In this document: positions 16,633-26,559 of the stretch, piece by piece | Layout of the letters: every line of letters begins with the position of its first letter | Position numbering within the stretch: the first letter of the stretch is position 1 | DNA from: Aeromicrobium sp. Leaf350 | Lineage (GTDB): Bacteria; Actinomycetota; Actinomycetes; Propionibacteriales; Nocardioidaceae | DNA: 64,000 nucleotides | NCBI RefSeq assembly: GCF_916858655.1 | Contig: NZ_CAKASL010000003.1 | Coordinates: 1 to 64,000, forward strand | Direction of reading: 5' to 3' | Notes under the pieces: model-generated | What the model was told of the DNA's origin: nothing | Seen by the model: only the letters and a program-made list of their open reading frames with translations | Database searches by the model: none | Program-made: the position numbers and the translations under genes

Positions 16633-16633
16633 A
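16418..16633 (+). CDS. Small two-helix membrane protein in the island (possible partner or immunity protein)
   Basis: 71 aa, ATG 16418 with GAGGAG 6 nt upstream, 15 nt after the secreted-protein frame. Two hydrophobic helices (about 19-35 and 42-61) are separated by a short charged turn, and the tail is basic (RRRPER). Its TGA (16631-16633) overlaps the first base of the right direct repeat. Small two-TM proteins often follow genes of the secreted family upstream; an immunity-like function is a guess from size and position. Confidence 0.7.
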   Translation: MKKTWEMLGLGPGESGPPAGIVIIPMVLALAACAIRDVSLPVTLVIVAGASVLSGVVWFLGHTFLRRRPER

Positions 16634-16726
16634 CGAGCCTGGAGTCCTGACCGACCCAGATTTGCTCCCGAATCCACCGTTCCGGCCCGTGCTTTCGGTG
16701 GATTCGCCAGCAAATCTGGGCACGGG
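16633..16726 (+). repeat. 94-bp direct repeat, right copy
   Basis: Same sequence as 15297-15390 except for two substitutions (T for C in the loop, C for T after the outer arm). It repeats the last 15 coding bases and stop of the SDR gene outside any SDR frame, so this copy is the derived one. It ends 2 nt before the stop of the convergent lipoprotein gene at 16729. Confidence 0.95.
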
Positions 16727-16728
16727 GG

Positions 16729-17433
16729 TCAGGTGCGGGCGTCCTCGAGGCGCTCGATGGCGGTCGCGACGATCTCCTCGAGCTCGTCGGTCGCGAACTG
16801 CTCCTGGTCGACGTAGTGGGTCGCCGTGAGGATCATCAGGTGCGGTCCGATCGCGATGAACACCGTCGTCGAGCCGCCGAAGAGGTGGTTCGTGCCGTCG
16901 GAACGGGTGATGCCGCGCTCGATCGTGACCGACCGGTCGCCCACCTCGGGAAAGATGGTCTGGTGGAACTCGACCGCGGTCCGGTGCCCGTCGGGCTCCT
17001 CGGTCGTGTACGACGGGCAGGCCTCGGTCGCGGTCGCCATGCGGTCGAGCTCGGCGGTGACCGTGGCCTCGTCCGCCGCGATCACGTGCTGGTGGAGGAA
17101 CGGGCCGAGGTCGGTCTTGAAGAACAGGGCTTCCACGTCGTCGAGGTCGGCGTACCGCTCGGCCTGCGTCGCCCCCCACAGGTCCTCGCACGCGTCGGAG
17201 GCCGCCACGATGAACGTGCCGGCCGGCGAGGTCTCGACCCCCTCCGTGAACGCGCCCTCGAATCCCTCCGACAGGTTCGCGGGCCTCAGCATGGCGTCCT
17301 CGATCTCCTGCACCGAGAGCGTCCGGTCAGGGTCCGGCTCCGCGCTGCGGGACTCCCGCGGAACGTCCTCGTCACCTCCCGAGCAGCCAGTGACGAGCAG
17401 GACAGCGACCACGAGTCCACACAGCAAGCGCAT
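16729..17433 (-). CDS. Lipoprotein of unknown function
   Basis: 234 aa. Lipoprotein signal peptide with lipobox VTGC (C17), an acidic/Ser linker, then a globular domain with QEIEDAMLRPANLSEGF and two Cys (in DACEDLW and TEACPSY) that could form a disulfide. The pattern (PxNLPxGF-like start, sensor-like beta domain) resembles actinobacterial lipoproteins with a PknH/LpqN-type extracellular fold, but I cannot place it firmly. TAGGCT (17440-17445) lies exactly 6 nt before the ATG, indicating a leaderless start. Confidence 0.75.
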   Translation of the reverse strand: MRLLCGLVVAVLLVTGCSGGDEDVPRESRSAEPDPDRTLSVQEIEDAMLRPANLSEGFEGAFTEGVETSPAGTFIVAASDACEDLWGATQAERYADLDDVEALFFKTDLGPFLHQHVIAADEATVTAELDRMATATEACPSYTTEEPDGHRTAVEFHQTIFPEVGDRSVTIERGITRSDGTNHLFGGSTTVFIAIGPHLMILTATHYVDQEQFATDELEEIVATAIERLEDART

Positions 17434-17509
17434 GGCTAGAGCCTAGGTTCTTCTGCTGACCCGGGGAGGGGGACCTCTCCCCGGTGGCCCCGCGGCTAGG
17501 GTTCGGCGC

Positions 17510-17887
17510 ATGGGTACCGGTGCGCGCAGTCGTGTCCTCGTGGTGGCGCTGCTCGTCGTGGCCGTCGGCTTTCTCCTCGACCAGGTCCTCGAGATCGACT
17601 GGCCGGAGGGAGCCCTCTGGCCGATCCGCATCGTCCTGCTCGTCGCGGCGGTGGCGGTGGCCGGCATCGCGTACGCCGGGTGGAGCAGCGGTGAGCCCGC
17701 AGCTCCGCGGCCGCTCGTCGCGATGATCACCTCCCTGATCGGCGGTGCGTGCCTGGCCTCGGCGGTGACCTCGGCCGAGGACGGCACGGTCTTCGGATCG
17801 GGTGCACTCGGTGCCGTGGCGGTCGTGGCGATCGCCTTCGGCGTCATCGTGTTCAACCTGGAGGCTCGCGAGACCCGCGGTCGCTAG
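17510..17887 (+). CDS. Four-helix membrane protein of unknown function
   Basis: 125 aa with four hydrophobic segments (about 8-24, 37-56, 68-87, 96-116) and a short basic end. No family was recognised. The start ATG 17510 has no Shine-Dalgarno but a TAGGGT element ends 7 nt upstream, so it is probably leaderless. Divergent from the lipoprotein gene at 17433. Confidence 0.65.
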   Translation: MGTGARSRVLVVALLVVAVGFLLDQVLEIDWPEGALWPIRIVLLVAAVAVAGIAYAGWSSGEPAAPRPLVAMITSLIGGACLASAVTSAEDGTVFGSGALGAVAVVAIAFGVIVFNLEARETRGR

Positions 17888-17926
17888 GCCGCGGCCTCGA
17901 CCGACCGCGGAGCAGAGCCGGCGCCG

Positions 17927-18592
17927 TCAGCGGCGGTCGACCGCCTCGGCCATGATCTCGGCCATCGCCGCGTAGCCGGCGTCGTTGGGGTGGAACCGAT
18001 CCGCCGCCAGGCGGCCGGACCACGACCTCAGGCGCGGGTCGCGGAACTCGGCGAGCCGGAACCGCCCGGTGCCCACGACCGCGGCGTTGAAGGCGCGCGC
18101 GGCACGGCGCGGCTGCGGCAGTGACGCGACGACGGCGCCGTCAGGCAGCACGTCGACGAGCTCGGCGGCGTGGGCCTCGACGAGGCGGCTCTGCCGGCGG
18201 TTGAACAGGTCGTTGCTCCCGATCATCACGGTCACCAGGTCCGGGACGACCTCCAGCGATCGCAGGGCGGGCAGCTGGCGATCGACGACATCGCGGATCA
18301 GGCCGCCGGAGACCGACAGGTTCACGACGCGGTGCGGCAGTCGGGTGCGGAGGGCACCCACCCAGCCTCGATCCGGCGCGGACGCCCCGATGCCCTGGGA
18401 CATCGAGTCGCCCAGCACGACCCAGAGCGGGCCGTCGGCTGCCAGGGCGGCGCGGTTCTGCTGCTCCCACCAGGCGGCGTACGGGGCGACCTGGCCCTGC
18501 ACGTCGCGCACGCCGCGGGACACCAGGCCGGCGGTGCGCAGGAACAACCCGGGCGGGCGTCCGCTCAGGTTGGAGTAGTCGAACGACGTCAC
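17927..18592 (-). CDS. SGNH/GDSL hydrolase
   Basis: 221 aa from GTG 18592; this start was chosen because longer frames would run into the promoter of the divergent map gene at 18657. Motifs: block I WVVLGDSMSQGIGA (Ser nucleophile), block II NLSVSGG, block III MIGSNDLF, and block V DRFHPNDAGY (Asp-His). The family contains esterases, lipases and carbohydrate deacetylases. No signal peptide is evident, so it probably acts in the cytoplasm. Confidence 0.88.
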   Translation of the reverse strand: MTSFDYSNLSGRPPGLFLRTAGLVSRGVRDVQGQVAPYAAWWEQQNRAALAADGPLWVVLGDSMSQGIGASAPDRGWVGALRTRLPHRVVNLSVSGGLIRDVVDRQLPALRSLEVVPDLVTVMIGSNDLFNRRQSRLVEAHAAELVDVLPDGAVVASLPQPRRAARAFNAAVVGTGRFRLAEFRDPRLRSWSGRLAADRFHPNDAGYAAMAEIMAEAVDRR

Positions 18593-18656
18593 CAGGCCAT
18601 CCAACCCGACGCCACCCGATCCGGCCCGGGGTGCGCGGCCGTAGGCTGGTCGCACT

Positions 18657-19427
18657 ATGGCGATCGAGCTCCTGACCCCGACCCAGGTCGACGAGATGCG
18701 GCCGGCGGGCCGCTTCGTCGGCGAGGTGCTGACCGCGCTCCAGGAGGCGGCGGACGTCGGCGTCAACCTGCTCGACCTCGACGCCCTCGCGCACCGCATG
18801 ATCAAGGACCGCGGCGCCGAGTCGTGCTACATCGACTACGCGCCCTCGTTCGGCCGGGGGCCCTTCGGCAAGGTGCTGTGCACGTCGGTCAACGACGCCG
18901 TGCTGCACGGCCTCCCGCACGACTACGTGCTGCGCGACGGCGACCTGGCGAGCTTCGACTTCGCGGTCAGCGTCGACGGCTGGGTGTGCGACTCGGCGGT
19001 CAGCGTCGTCGTGGGTGAGCCGCGCGAGGAGGACCTGCGCCTCATCGAGGTGACGCAGCAGGCGCTCGACGCCGCCATCGCCGTCGCCCGCTCGGGCAAC
19101 AAGGTGGGCGACATCAGCCGCGCCATCGGCGACGTCGCGCGCGCGAACGGCCTCAAGGTCAACCTGCAGTTCGGCGGGCACAGCGTCGGTCGCACGATGC
19201 ACGGCGAGCTGCACATCGCCAACGACGGACGGCCCGGTCGGGGGTTCCCGCTCAAGCCGGGCCTGGTCATCGCGATCGAGCCGTGGTTCCTGCACACGAC
19301 CGACGAGATCGTGATGGACCCGGACGGCTGGACGATCCGCAGTGCCGACGGCTCCCGCGGTGCCCACGTCGAGCACACGATCGCGATCACCGAGGGCGAC
19401 CCGATCATCATGACCGCCCGCAGCTAG
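18657..19427 (+). CDS. map: Type I methionine aminopeptidase
   Basis: 256 aa. The pita-bread fold motifs with five metal ligands are present: D in SFDFAVSVDGW, D in WVCDSAVS, H in GGHSVGRTMH, E in VIAIEPWF and E in HVEHTIAIT. It removes the initiator Met from nascent proteins. There is no N-terminal SH3-binding extension. TAGGCT at 18642-18647 precedes the ATG by 9 nt, so the leader is at most a few bases. The 3' end overlaps the convergent amidase gene by 4 bp. Actinobacteria often carry two map genes; this may be one of a pair. Confidence 0.93.
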   Translation: MAIELLTPTQVDEMRPAGRFVGEVLTALQEAADVGVNLLDLDALAHRMIKDRGAESCYIDYAPSFGRGPFGKVLCTSVNDAVLHGLPHDYVLRDGDLASFDFAVSVDGWVCDSAVSVVVGEPREEDLRLIEVTQQALDAAIAVARSGNKVGDISRAIGDVARANGLKVNLQFGGHSVGRTMHGELHIANDGRPGRGFPLKPGLVIAIEPWFLHTTDEIVMDPDGWTIRSADGSRGAHVEHTIAITEGDPIIMTARS

Positions 19428-20827
19428 CGTCGCGGATCGATCGGACGGTTCGACCAGGCCTCGGCGGCCTCGAGCTGACTCGCGAGCGAGAGCAGTGTCC
19501 GGTCGCGGCCCTGGTGGCTGCCCAGCATCAGGCCGACGGGCAGCCCGTCGGCCTGGCCGAACGGCACGCTGACGGCCGGGATGCCGGCCATGTTGTAGAG
19601 CGCCGTGAAGGGCGTGAACAGGAGCTCGCGGTGGTGCGACTCGACCGGGTCGACCTCGGTGAACCATCGGTGCGGCTGGGGCAGGCGCGCCAGGGTGGGG
19701 GTCAGGAAGACGTCGTACGCGGCGAGGCCGGTCAGCACCTGGCGCGTCGTGCCCTCGAGGTACTGCATGGCCGCGGCGAGCTCGGCGGCACTGTGCCGTG
19801 AGCCCCGCTCGCGCCAGTAGCGGGTGGTCGGCCGCAGCACGGGGAGGGCCTCGTCGGGGATGGGCGCGGCTGCCATGCCGCTGCTCCACACGACGTTGAA
19901 CTGCGGCTCGAGCTCCGGCGGGAACGGGTTCGCGACGACCTCGACGTCGTGACCCAGCGCCTCGAGCCGCCGCACGCCCGCCTCCCAGACGGCGCGCACC
20001 CGGGGATCGGTCTCGATGTCCGGCAGGTACGGATCGACCCACGCGGCGATCCGGAGACGCCCGGGGTCCCGTCCGGCGGCCTCGGCGAAGCCGGCGCCGT
20101 CGCCGACGAAGCGTGAGTCGCCGACCTGGGGCACGGCCAGGACGTCGAGCAGCGCGGCGGCGTCGCGCACGCTGCGCGCGAGCGGCCCGTCGCTCGCGAG
20201 CCCGCTCCAGTCGCTGCCGAGCGGTCCGGGGCTGACGCGGCCCCGCGTCGGCTTGACGCCGACCAGGCCGCAGCAGCTCGCGGGGATGCGGATCGAGCCG
20301 CCGCCGTCGCTGCCGAGAGCCCAGGGCACGAACCCCGCAGCGACCGCCGCGGCCGCTCCGCCGCTGGAGCCACCGGCGTTGAGCCCGATCTGCCACGGGG
20401 TCGACGTGGCACCGAGCAGGTCGTTGTCGGTGAAGGAGGAGAGGCCGAGCTCGGGGGTGTTGGTCTTGCCGAGGCTCACGAGGCCGGCCTCCCGCACGAG
20501 GCTCACGACGTGGGCGTCGACGTCGGGCACGGAGTCGGCCATCAGCGCCGAGCCGAGCGTCGTGCGCACCCCCGCGGTGGAGGTCAGGTCCTTGATCGCC
20601 GTCGGCACGCCCACGAAGCCGGCCCCGCCGCCACCGGTACCGGCTGCGTCGACCTCTGCAGCAGCGGCCCGAGCCGCCTCGAAGGTGCGGGTCATGAAGG
20701 CGCGCAGGTCGGTGTCGTGCTGCTCGATCCGCGCGGCCAGGTGGTCGACGACCTCGAGCGCCGACACCTCCCGTGCGCGGAGTCGTGCGGCGAGGTCGTG
20801 GGCGTCCAGCTCGTGCAGCTCGGCCAT
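19424..20827 (-). CDS. Amidase signature family enzyme
   Basis: 467 aa. Amidase signature: catalytic Lys in AIKDLTSTAG, the cis-Ser/Ser pair in GGSSGGAAAAVAAGFVPWAL and GSDGGGSIRIPAS, followed by GLVGVKPTRGRVS. The C-terminal half has the usual PVGLMLGSHQGRD region. It hydrolyses amide bonds; it is not in a gat operon and lacks GatB/GatC neighbours, so a role as Glu-tRNA amidotransferase subunit is unlikely. TAGGCT lies 6 nt before the ATG (leaderless type). Confidence 0.92.
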   Translation of the reverse strand: MAELHELDAHDLAARLRAREVSALEVVDHLAARIEQHDTDLRAFMTRTFEAARAAAAEVDAAGTGGGGAGFVGVPTAIKDLTSTAGVRTTLGSALMADSVPDVDAHVVSLVREAGLVSLGKTNTPELGLSSFTDNDLLGATSTPWQIGLNAGGSSGGAAAAVAAGFVPWALGSDGGGSIRIPASCCGLVGVKPTRGRVSPGPLGSDWSGLASDGPLARSVRDAAALLDVLAVPQVGDSRFVGDGAGFAEAAGRDPGRLRIAAWVDPYLPDIETDPRVRAVWEAGVRRLEALGHDVEVVANPFPPELEPQFNVVWSSGMAAAPIPDEALPVLRPTTRYWRERGSRHSAAELAAAMQYLEGTTRQVLTGLAAYDVFLTPTLARLPQPHRWFTEVDPVESHHRELLFTPFTALYNMAGIPAVSVPFGQADGLPVGLMLGSHQGRDRTLLSLASQLEAAEAWSNRPIDPRR

Positions 20828-20862
20828 GCCTCGAGCCTAGGCCGGTGCCTGCCTCAGGCGGC

Positions 20863-21459
20863 TCAGGACTCCCAGCGCCACGAGTCGATGATCTGCTCGC
20901 TGACCTCGACGGTCTCGGCCTCCGACGCGCTCGGCGCGAACGAGATCGTGATGATGTAGTAGGCGCCCTCGTACTGCGCGTAGTACTGACGGGTCTGGTA
21001 GCTGACGCCCTCCACGACCGCGTCGGCCCGGACGACCGGCGACTCCACGCCGTCGACCTCGTAGGGGTCGTCGGCGGCGACGCCCGTGAAGCCCTCGCCC
21101 TCGAGCTCCGAGATCGCCAGCTCCTCGAACCTGCTGATCGACATCTTGTCGCCGGGGGTCCGGATGATGTTGATGTTGGTGCGGAAGTTGTCGACGACCT
21201 CGGAGGAGATGTACGCGATCTCAGCGTTCGGCAGCGCAGTGCTGTTGTCGGTCCAGCCCTCGGGGATCGCGAAGGTGAAGTCGTCGGTGCCGGCGCGCTC
21301 ACCGTCGTCCGTGGACTCCTCGTCCTCGTCGGCCTCGCGCCCCGAGCCGCGCTCGGAGGAGTTGCTGGTGTCGGACGGCTCGGGGTCGTCGGAGCCGCAG
21401 CCCACCAGGAGCGCGGCGATCAGCAGCAGGGGAAGGACGAGGAGGCGTCGCGACGTCAT
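20863..21459 (-). CDS. Lipoprotein with acidic linker and PsbP/LpqN-like domain
   Basis: 198 aa. Lipobox LLVGC (C21), then a long Ser/Glu/Asp-rich linker (about 24-58), then a beta-rich domain starting DDFTFAIPEGWTDN. This start and the later ISRFEELAISELEGEGF and IIDSWRWES segments are typical of PsbP/LpqN-like lipid-anchored domains (DUF1795-type). Function unknown. TAGAAT (21466-21471) ends 6 nt before the ATG, a leaderless arrangement. Confidence 0.8.
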   Translation of the reverse strand: MTSRRLLVLPLLLIAALLVGCGSDDPEPSDTSNSSERGSGREADEDEESTDDGERAGTDDFTFAIPEGWTDNSTALPNAEIAYISSEVVDNFRTNINIIRTPGDKMSISRFEELAISELEGEGFTGVAADDPYEVDGVESPVVRADAVVEGVSYQTRQYYAQYEGAYYIITISFAPSASEAETVEVSEQIIDSWRWES

Positions 21460-21628
21460 GACGGGATTCTAGGCGCTAGCGATGACGACGCCTCAGGAAG
21501 CGTCCGGCCGATGGGGTCACACCGGCGTCTCACCGGAGGCGGTGCGTGCCGCGCGCCCGCCGCCGCGCTCTACGCTGGACCGGCTGGAGACAGGCGCTCC
21601 GGTGCCGCGAGGAGCTGAAGGAGGCACG

Positions 21629-22813
21629 GTGGTCACGTCGTCACCGCGCTGGACCTACCCGGCGCTGCTCGGCCTGCTGATGGTCTCGCTCGGCATCTCC
21701 GCCGCCCCGTCGCCCCTGTACGGCATCTACGCCGAGGAGTGGGGCTTCGCGCCGATCACCACGACGGTCGTGTTCGCCGCCTACGCGATCGCCGCGCTGG
21801 TGAGCGTGCTCGTGTCGGGGTCGATCTCCGACCGGTACGGACGCCGCCCGATCCTGCTGGTCGCGGCAGCCGGCCTCGTCGTCGGACTCGTGCTGTTCAT
21901 GGTGGCCGGATCGGTGCCCGTGCTGATCGCCGCGCGGGTGCTGCACGGACTGTCGGTCGGCGCCATCGTCGTCGTCGCGACCGCGGCGCTGCTCGACCTC
22001 CGCCCGGACGAGGGCGCCTCGACCGGGCGCCGCACCGGCATCGCCTTCAACCTCGGCATCTTCATCGCCATCCTGGGCACGGCCGCAGACGCGCAGTACG
22101 GACCGGCGCCGCTCGTCGTGCCCTACGCCGTGCTGGCGGCGTTGGCCGCCGCGGGATTCGTGGCCGTGCTGCTGATGCGCGAGACCCACACCGTCGACCG
22201 AGCGGTGGCCCTGAACATCGCCCGACCGCGCGTGCCCGCCGAGATCTCCGGCGACTTCACCTTCGCGGCGCTCGGGGTCATGGCGTCGTGGTCGGTCCTG
22301 GGCGTCTTCCTCTCGCTGTTCCCGACCATCGCGACCGTGGCGGTCGGCACCGACAACCTCGTGTTCGGCGGTCTGGTGGTCGGAGGTTCCGCCCTGGCCG
22401 CGGCCGCCAGCCAGCAGGTCGCGAGCGGATGGGACGCGCGCACGGCCGCCGTGATCGGCGACGTCGGCACGGCCGTCAGCCTCGGCGCGTGCGTGCTCAC
22501 GGTCCACATCGGCAACGGCTGGCTCCTCGCGGCCGCCTCGGTGGTGCTCGGGTTCTTCTTCGGGCTCGCGTTCGGCAGCTCGTTGCGGCACCTCGGCCAG
22601 GTCGTGCCGCCGTCCCACCGCGGCGAGGTCATGTCGGCGTTCTACCTGCTCGCCTACGGGGCGATGGCGGTGCCGACGATCATCGCCGGCGCCGCCGCCA
22701 CCCGGTGGGGCGTCGACGCGGTCTTCGCGCCGTTCATGGCCTGTGTCGCCGCGGCCTGCCTGGCCGCCGGGGCCCTCGGCGCGCGGGTGCGCGGCGTGCA
22801 GCCCGACGCCTGA
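21629..22813 (+). CDS. MFS transporter
   Basis: 394 aa from GTG 21629, chosen because AAGGAGG sits 6 nt upstream and the first helix follows soon; a TACGCT -10 candidate is at 21569-21574. Twelve hydrophobic segments; the loop 2-3 motif is SISDRYGRRP (canonical GxxxDRxGRR type) and the second half has GWDAR at the matching position. Similar to drug/sugar efflux MFS proteins, substrate unknown. It reads toward the glycosyltransferase gene 64 nt downstream. Confidence 0.87.
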   Translation: MVTSSPRWTYPALLGLLMVSLGISAAPSPLYGIYAEEWGFAPITTTVVFAAYAIAALVSVLVSGSISDRYGRRPILLVAAAGLVVGLVLFMVAGSVPVLIAARVLHGLSVGAIVVVATAALLDLRPDEGASTGRRTGIAFNLGIFIAILGTAADAQYGPAPLVVPYAVLAALAAAGFVAVLLMRETHTVDRAVALNIARPRVPAEISGDFTFAALGVMASWSVLGVFLSLFPTIATVAVGTDNLVFGGLVVGGSALAAAASQQVASGWDARTAAVIGDVGTAVSLGACVLTVHIGNGWLLAAASVVLGFFFGLAFGSSLRHLGQVVPPSHRGEVMSAFYLLAYGAMAVPTIIAGAAATRWGVDAVFAPFMACVAAACLAAGALGARVRGVQPDA

Positions 22814-22877
22814 GCGTCGGAGCCGGGCCACGGGCCCGTCGTCGCGGGTTCATCACGGAGCGGCAGCGTGGTGCGAC

Positions 22878-23996
22878 GTGCGCATCGTGCAGCTCGCGAA
22901 CTTCGTCGGTCCGACCTCGGGCGGCATGAAGACGGCGGTCGAGGCGATCGGCGCCGGCTACGTCCGACACGGCGTCGAGCGGCTGCTGGTCGTGCCGGGT
23001 GCTCGCGACGACCGGTGGTCGACCGAGCACGGGGACGTGGTGCAGGTCCGAGCCCCTCGCGTCGGCGACCACTACCGGCTCATCGTCGAGCCGTGGCGCG
23101 TGCTCGACGTGCTCGAGTCGTTCGGGCCGACCTCGGTCGAGGTCCACGACAAGACGACCCTGCTCCCCGTGGCCCGCTGGGCGCGACGCCGGCAGGTCGG
23201 TGCCGTGCTGTTCTCGCACGAGCGGATGAGCGACATGATGGCGATGCGGACGCGCCGCGACGCGAGCGCGAAGGTCTCGATCGCCCTGCTCAACCGCGTG
23301 CTCGTGCGCTCCTTCGACCAGGTCGTCGTGACCTCCGACTTCGCGCGGGAGGAGCTCGCGCCCGCCGCAGGTGCTGCGGGATGCCCCGTGGTCACCGTGC
23401 CGCTCGGTGTCGACCTGGAGCGTTTCCGTGCGCGCGGCCACCGTCGCCCGGGTGGTCCCGTCCGACTCGTGCTGGCGGGCAGGCTGTCGCGCGAGAAGTC
23501 GCCGCACCTGGCCGTCGCGACCGCCGTCGAGCTGCACCGCCGCGGTGTCGACGTGCGCCTCGACGTCTACGGCACCGGACCCCATCTGGACGAGCTGCAG
23601 GCGCTCGCCGGGTCGGCACCCGTGACGTTCCACGGGCACGTGGCCGGGCGTGACGAGCTCGCCGCGCGGCTGGCCGCGGCGGACGTCGCGCTGTCGGTGT
23701 GCCCGAGCGAGACCTTCGGGCTGGCGGTGCTGGAGGCCCTGGCCTGCGGGACGCCCGTCGTGACGGCCGACGTCGGCGGCGCTCGTGAGCTCGTCCACGA
23801 GTCGTGCGGCGCCTGGGCCGCCCCCGATCCGGTCGCGCTGGCCGACGCCGTGCAGCGGGTCGTCGCGGTGCCGGTCCGCACGCGCCGCCGGGCGGCGCGG
23901 CAGCGAGCTGAGCGCTACCCCTGGTCGACCACGGTCGACCAGATGCTCTCGGTCCACCGCGCGTGGGCGCGCCCACGCCTGACCACGGCGGGCTGA
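22878..23996 (+). CDS. Group 1 (GT4) glycosyltransferase
   Basis: 372 aa from GTG 22878, the first in-frame start before the N-terminal strand RIVQLANFVGPTSGGM. The two Rossmann-like halves are visible: SREKSPHLAVATAVEL and DVYGTGPHLDELQAL, then the GT4 donor-site motif SETFGLAVLEALACGTPVV (E-x7-E). The enzyme transfers an activated sugar to an unknown acceptor, perhaps a membrane lipid given that mannosyltransferases of this form build phosphatidylinositol mannosides. No other envelope-sugar genes lie nearby. Confidence 0.88.
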   Translation: MRIVQLANFVGPTSGGMKTAVEAIGAGYVRHGVERLLVVPGARDDRWSTEHGDVVQVRAPRVGDHYRLIVEPWRVLDVLESFGPTSVEVHDKTTLLPVARWARRRQVGAVLFSHERMSDMMAMRTRRDASAKVSIALLNRVLVRSFDQVVVTSDFAREELAPAAGAAGCPVVTVPLGVDLERFRARGHRRPGGPVRLVLAGRLSREKSPHLAVATAVELHRRGVDVRLDVYGTGPHLDELQALAGSAPVTFHGHVAGRDELAARLAAADVALSVCPSETFGLAVLEALACGTPVVTADVGGARELVHESCGAWAAPDPVALADAVQRVVAVPVRTRRRAARQRAERYPWSTTVDQMLSVHRAWARPRLTTAG

Positions 23997-24034
23997 TCCG
24001 TCGTCGGCGTGATCGGCGGGTGCAGACTGGCGAC

Positions 24035-24936
<902 letters not shown>

Positions 24937-24940
<4 letters not shown>

Positions 24941-26514
24941 CGTCGACGGCCTGGGCCGGCACCGGCGCGCTCTGTCGGCTCGCGTTCGCGACCGAGCGAC
25001 GGTGGATCCTCGGCACGTTCGTGGTCTTCCTCGGGACGTACGTCGCGACCGCCGCGCAGATCCGCCAGATCGCGCCGACGGTGGGCGACCGCGTCGGTCT
25101 GCAGGGCACGATCGCGCAGACGCCGGGATTCCGGGTGCTCCTCGGCCCGTTCGAGCACACGGCCGAGATCGGCGGCGCGACGCTCTGGCGGGTCGGCGTG
25201 TTCATGCTGGCGGTCGCCGGGATGCTGGCAGCCGCGTGCGTGGTGCGGCAGACGCGTCGCGCGGAGGAGCAGGGTCAGGCCGAGCTCGTCGGCGCGACGG
25301 CCGTGGGGCGTCTCGCACCGCTGGCCGCGGGCCTGGTGACGGCCGCCGCCCTCACGGTCGCTGCGGCCCTCGGTGTGGCCGGGGGCCTCGTGCTGGGGGC
25401 GGGCTCGGGTGCGACCGACGCCGCTGCGGCAGGGGCGCAGGTCGTCGTGGTGGGACTTGCCACGGCCGGCCTGGCCGCGGTGGCGGCGCAGCTGGCCCAG
25501 GCCGCGCGGTCGGCCCTCGGCATGACGGCCGGCGTGCTGCTGGCCGCGTACGCGGTCCGCGGCGCGGCCGACGTGCGGCACAGCGACGCGGTGCAGTGGC
25601 TCACGCCGTTCGGATGGGCGGCGCAGGTCGACCCGTTCGGTGAGGACCGGTGGTACCCGCTCGGGGTGGCGGCCCTCGCGACGGCCTCGCTGGTCGCGCT
25701 CGCCGTGGTGCTGCGGGGACGTCGCGACGTCGGCGCGGGTCTGATCGCTCCTGGTCCGGGTCGGCCCGACGGTCCCCGCCTCGGGGCGCCGATCCCGCTG
25801 ACGCTGCGACTCGAGCGGCGCGCCGGCGTGGTCTGGCTGGTCGGGCTGGCCGCGTTCGGCGTCTTCGTCGGGAGTCTCGTGCCGACGGTGGTCCGGCTCG
25901 GCTCGGCCGAGGGTGGTCTGGCGGAGGCGCTGCGCCGGCTGGGTGGTGCCGGCGCGCTGACCGACGTGTTCGTCTCGGCGATGGCGTCGATCGGGGCGCT
26001 CGTCGTCACGTCCTGGGGTGTCGCGGTCGTGACGCGCCACCACGCCGACGAGGCCGGAGGGCGGCTCGAGCAGCTGCTCGCGGCGGCCGTCTCGCGCCGC
26101 GCCGTGCTGCTCGCGCCGGCCGTCGTGGCGGTGGCCGGCGTGCTGCCGGCCCTGGCGGTGACGGGCCTCGCGATCGGACTGAGCGGCGGCGACCTGGGGG
26201 ACGCCCTGGCGGCGTCGGTGGTGCAGGCCCCGGCGGTCTGGGTCGTCATCGCGATCGCGGTGCTGGGGCAGGCGTTGGGTGGCCGGTGGACCGCGATGGC
26301 GTGGGGTGGCGTCGTCGTGGCGACGGCGGTCGGTCAGATCGGTGCGGCCGTGGGCCTCCCGGAGTGGGCACAGCAGGCCTCGCCGTTCACGCACGTCCCC
26401 GGCGTGCCGGCCGACCCCTTCACGCTCGCGCCGGAGCTGGTGCTGTCGGCCGTGGCTGCCCTGCTCCTGGTCGCCTCGGTGCTGGTGGTGCACCGTCGCG
26501 ACGTGCCCCGCTGA
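24937..26514 (+). CDS. ABC exporter permease (polyketide-antibiotic exporter type)
   Basis: 525 aa, ATG 24937 overlapping the ATPase stop. About twelve hydrophobic segments in two similar halves, each half starting with a polar segment and containing RRAEEQGQAELVGATAVGR or DEAGGRLEQLLAAAVSRR. This repeated EQGxxELLxxxPVxR-like coupling helix is a hallmark of the fused tetronasin/TetAB-like permeases. It works with the upstream ATPase. Confidence 0.88.
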
Positions 26515-26559
26515 CCTGTGAGGCCCGAACTGTCCGCGCGCAGTGGCATGCTGCGGAGC

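Noticed and set aside
15297-16726. Insertion sequence or integron cassette
   Set aside because: No transposase, integrase, terminal inverted repeats or attC-like site; the flanking repeats are 94 bp, far beyond a transposon target duplication.
17469-17482. GGGGACCTCTCCCC, also found at 42707-42720, as a shared operator
   Set aside because: Both copies are intergenic, but the distance to the start codons and -10 elements differs (14 against 39 nt to the -10), and a shared 14-mer rich in G and C is expected by chance in 64 kb of such DNA.
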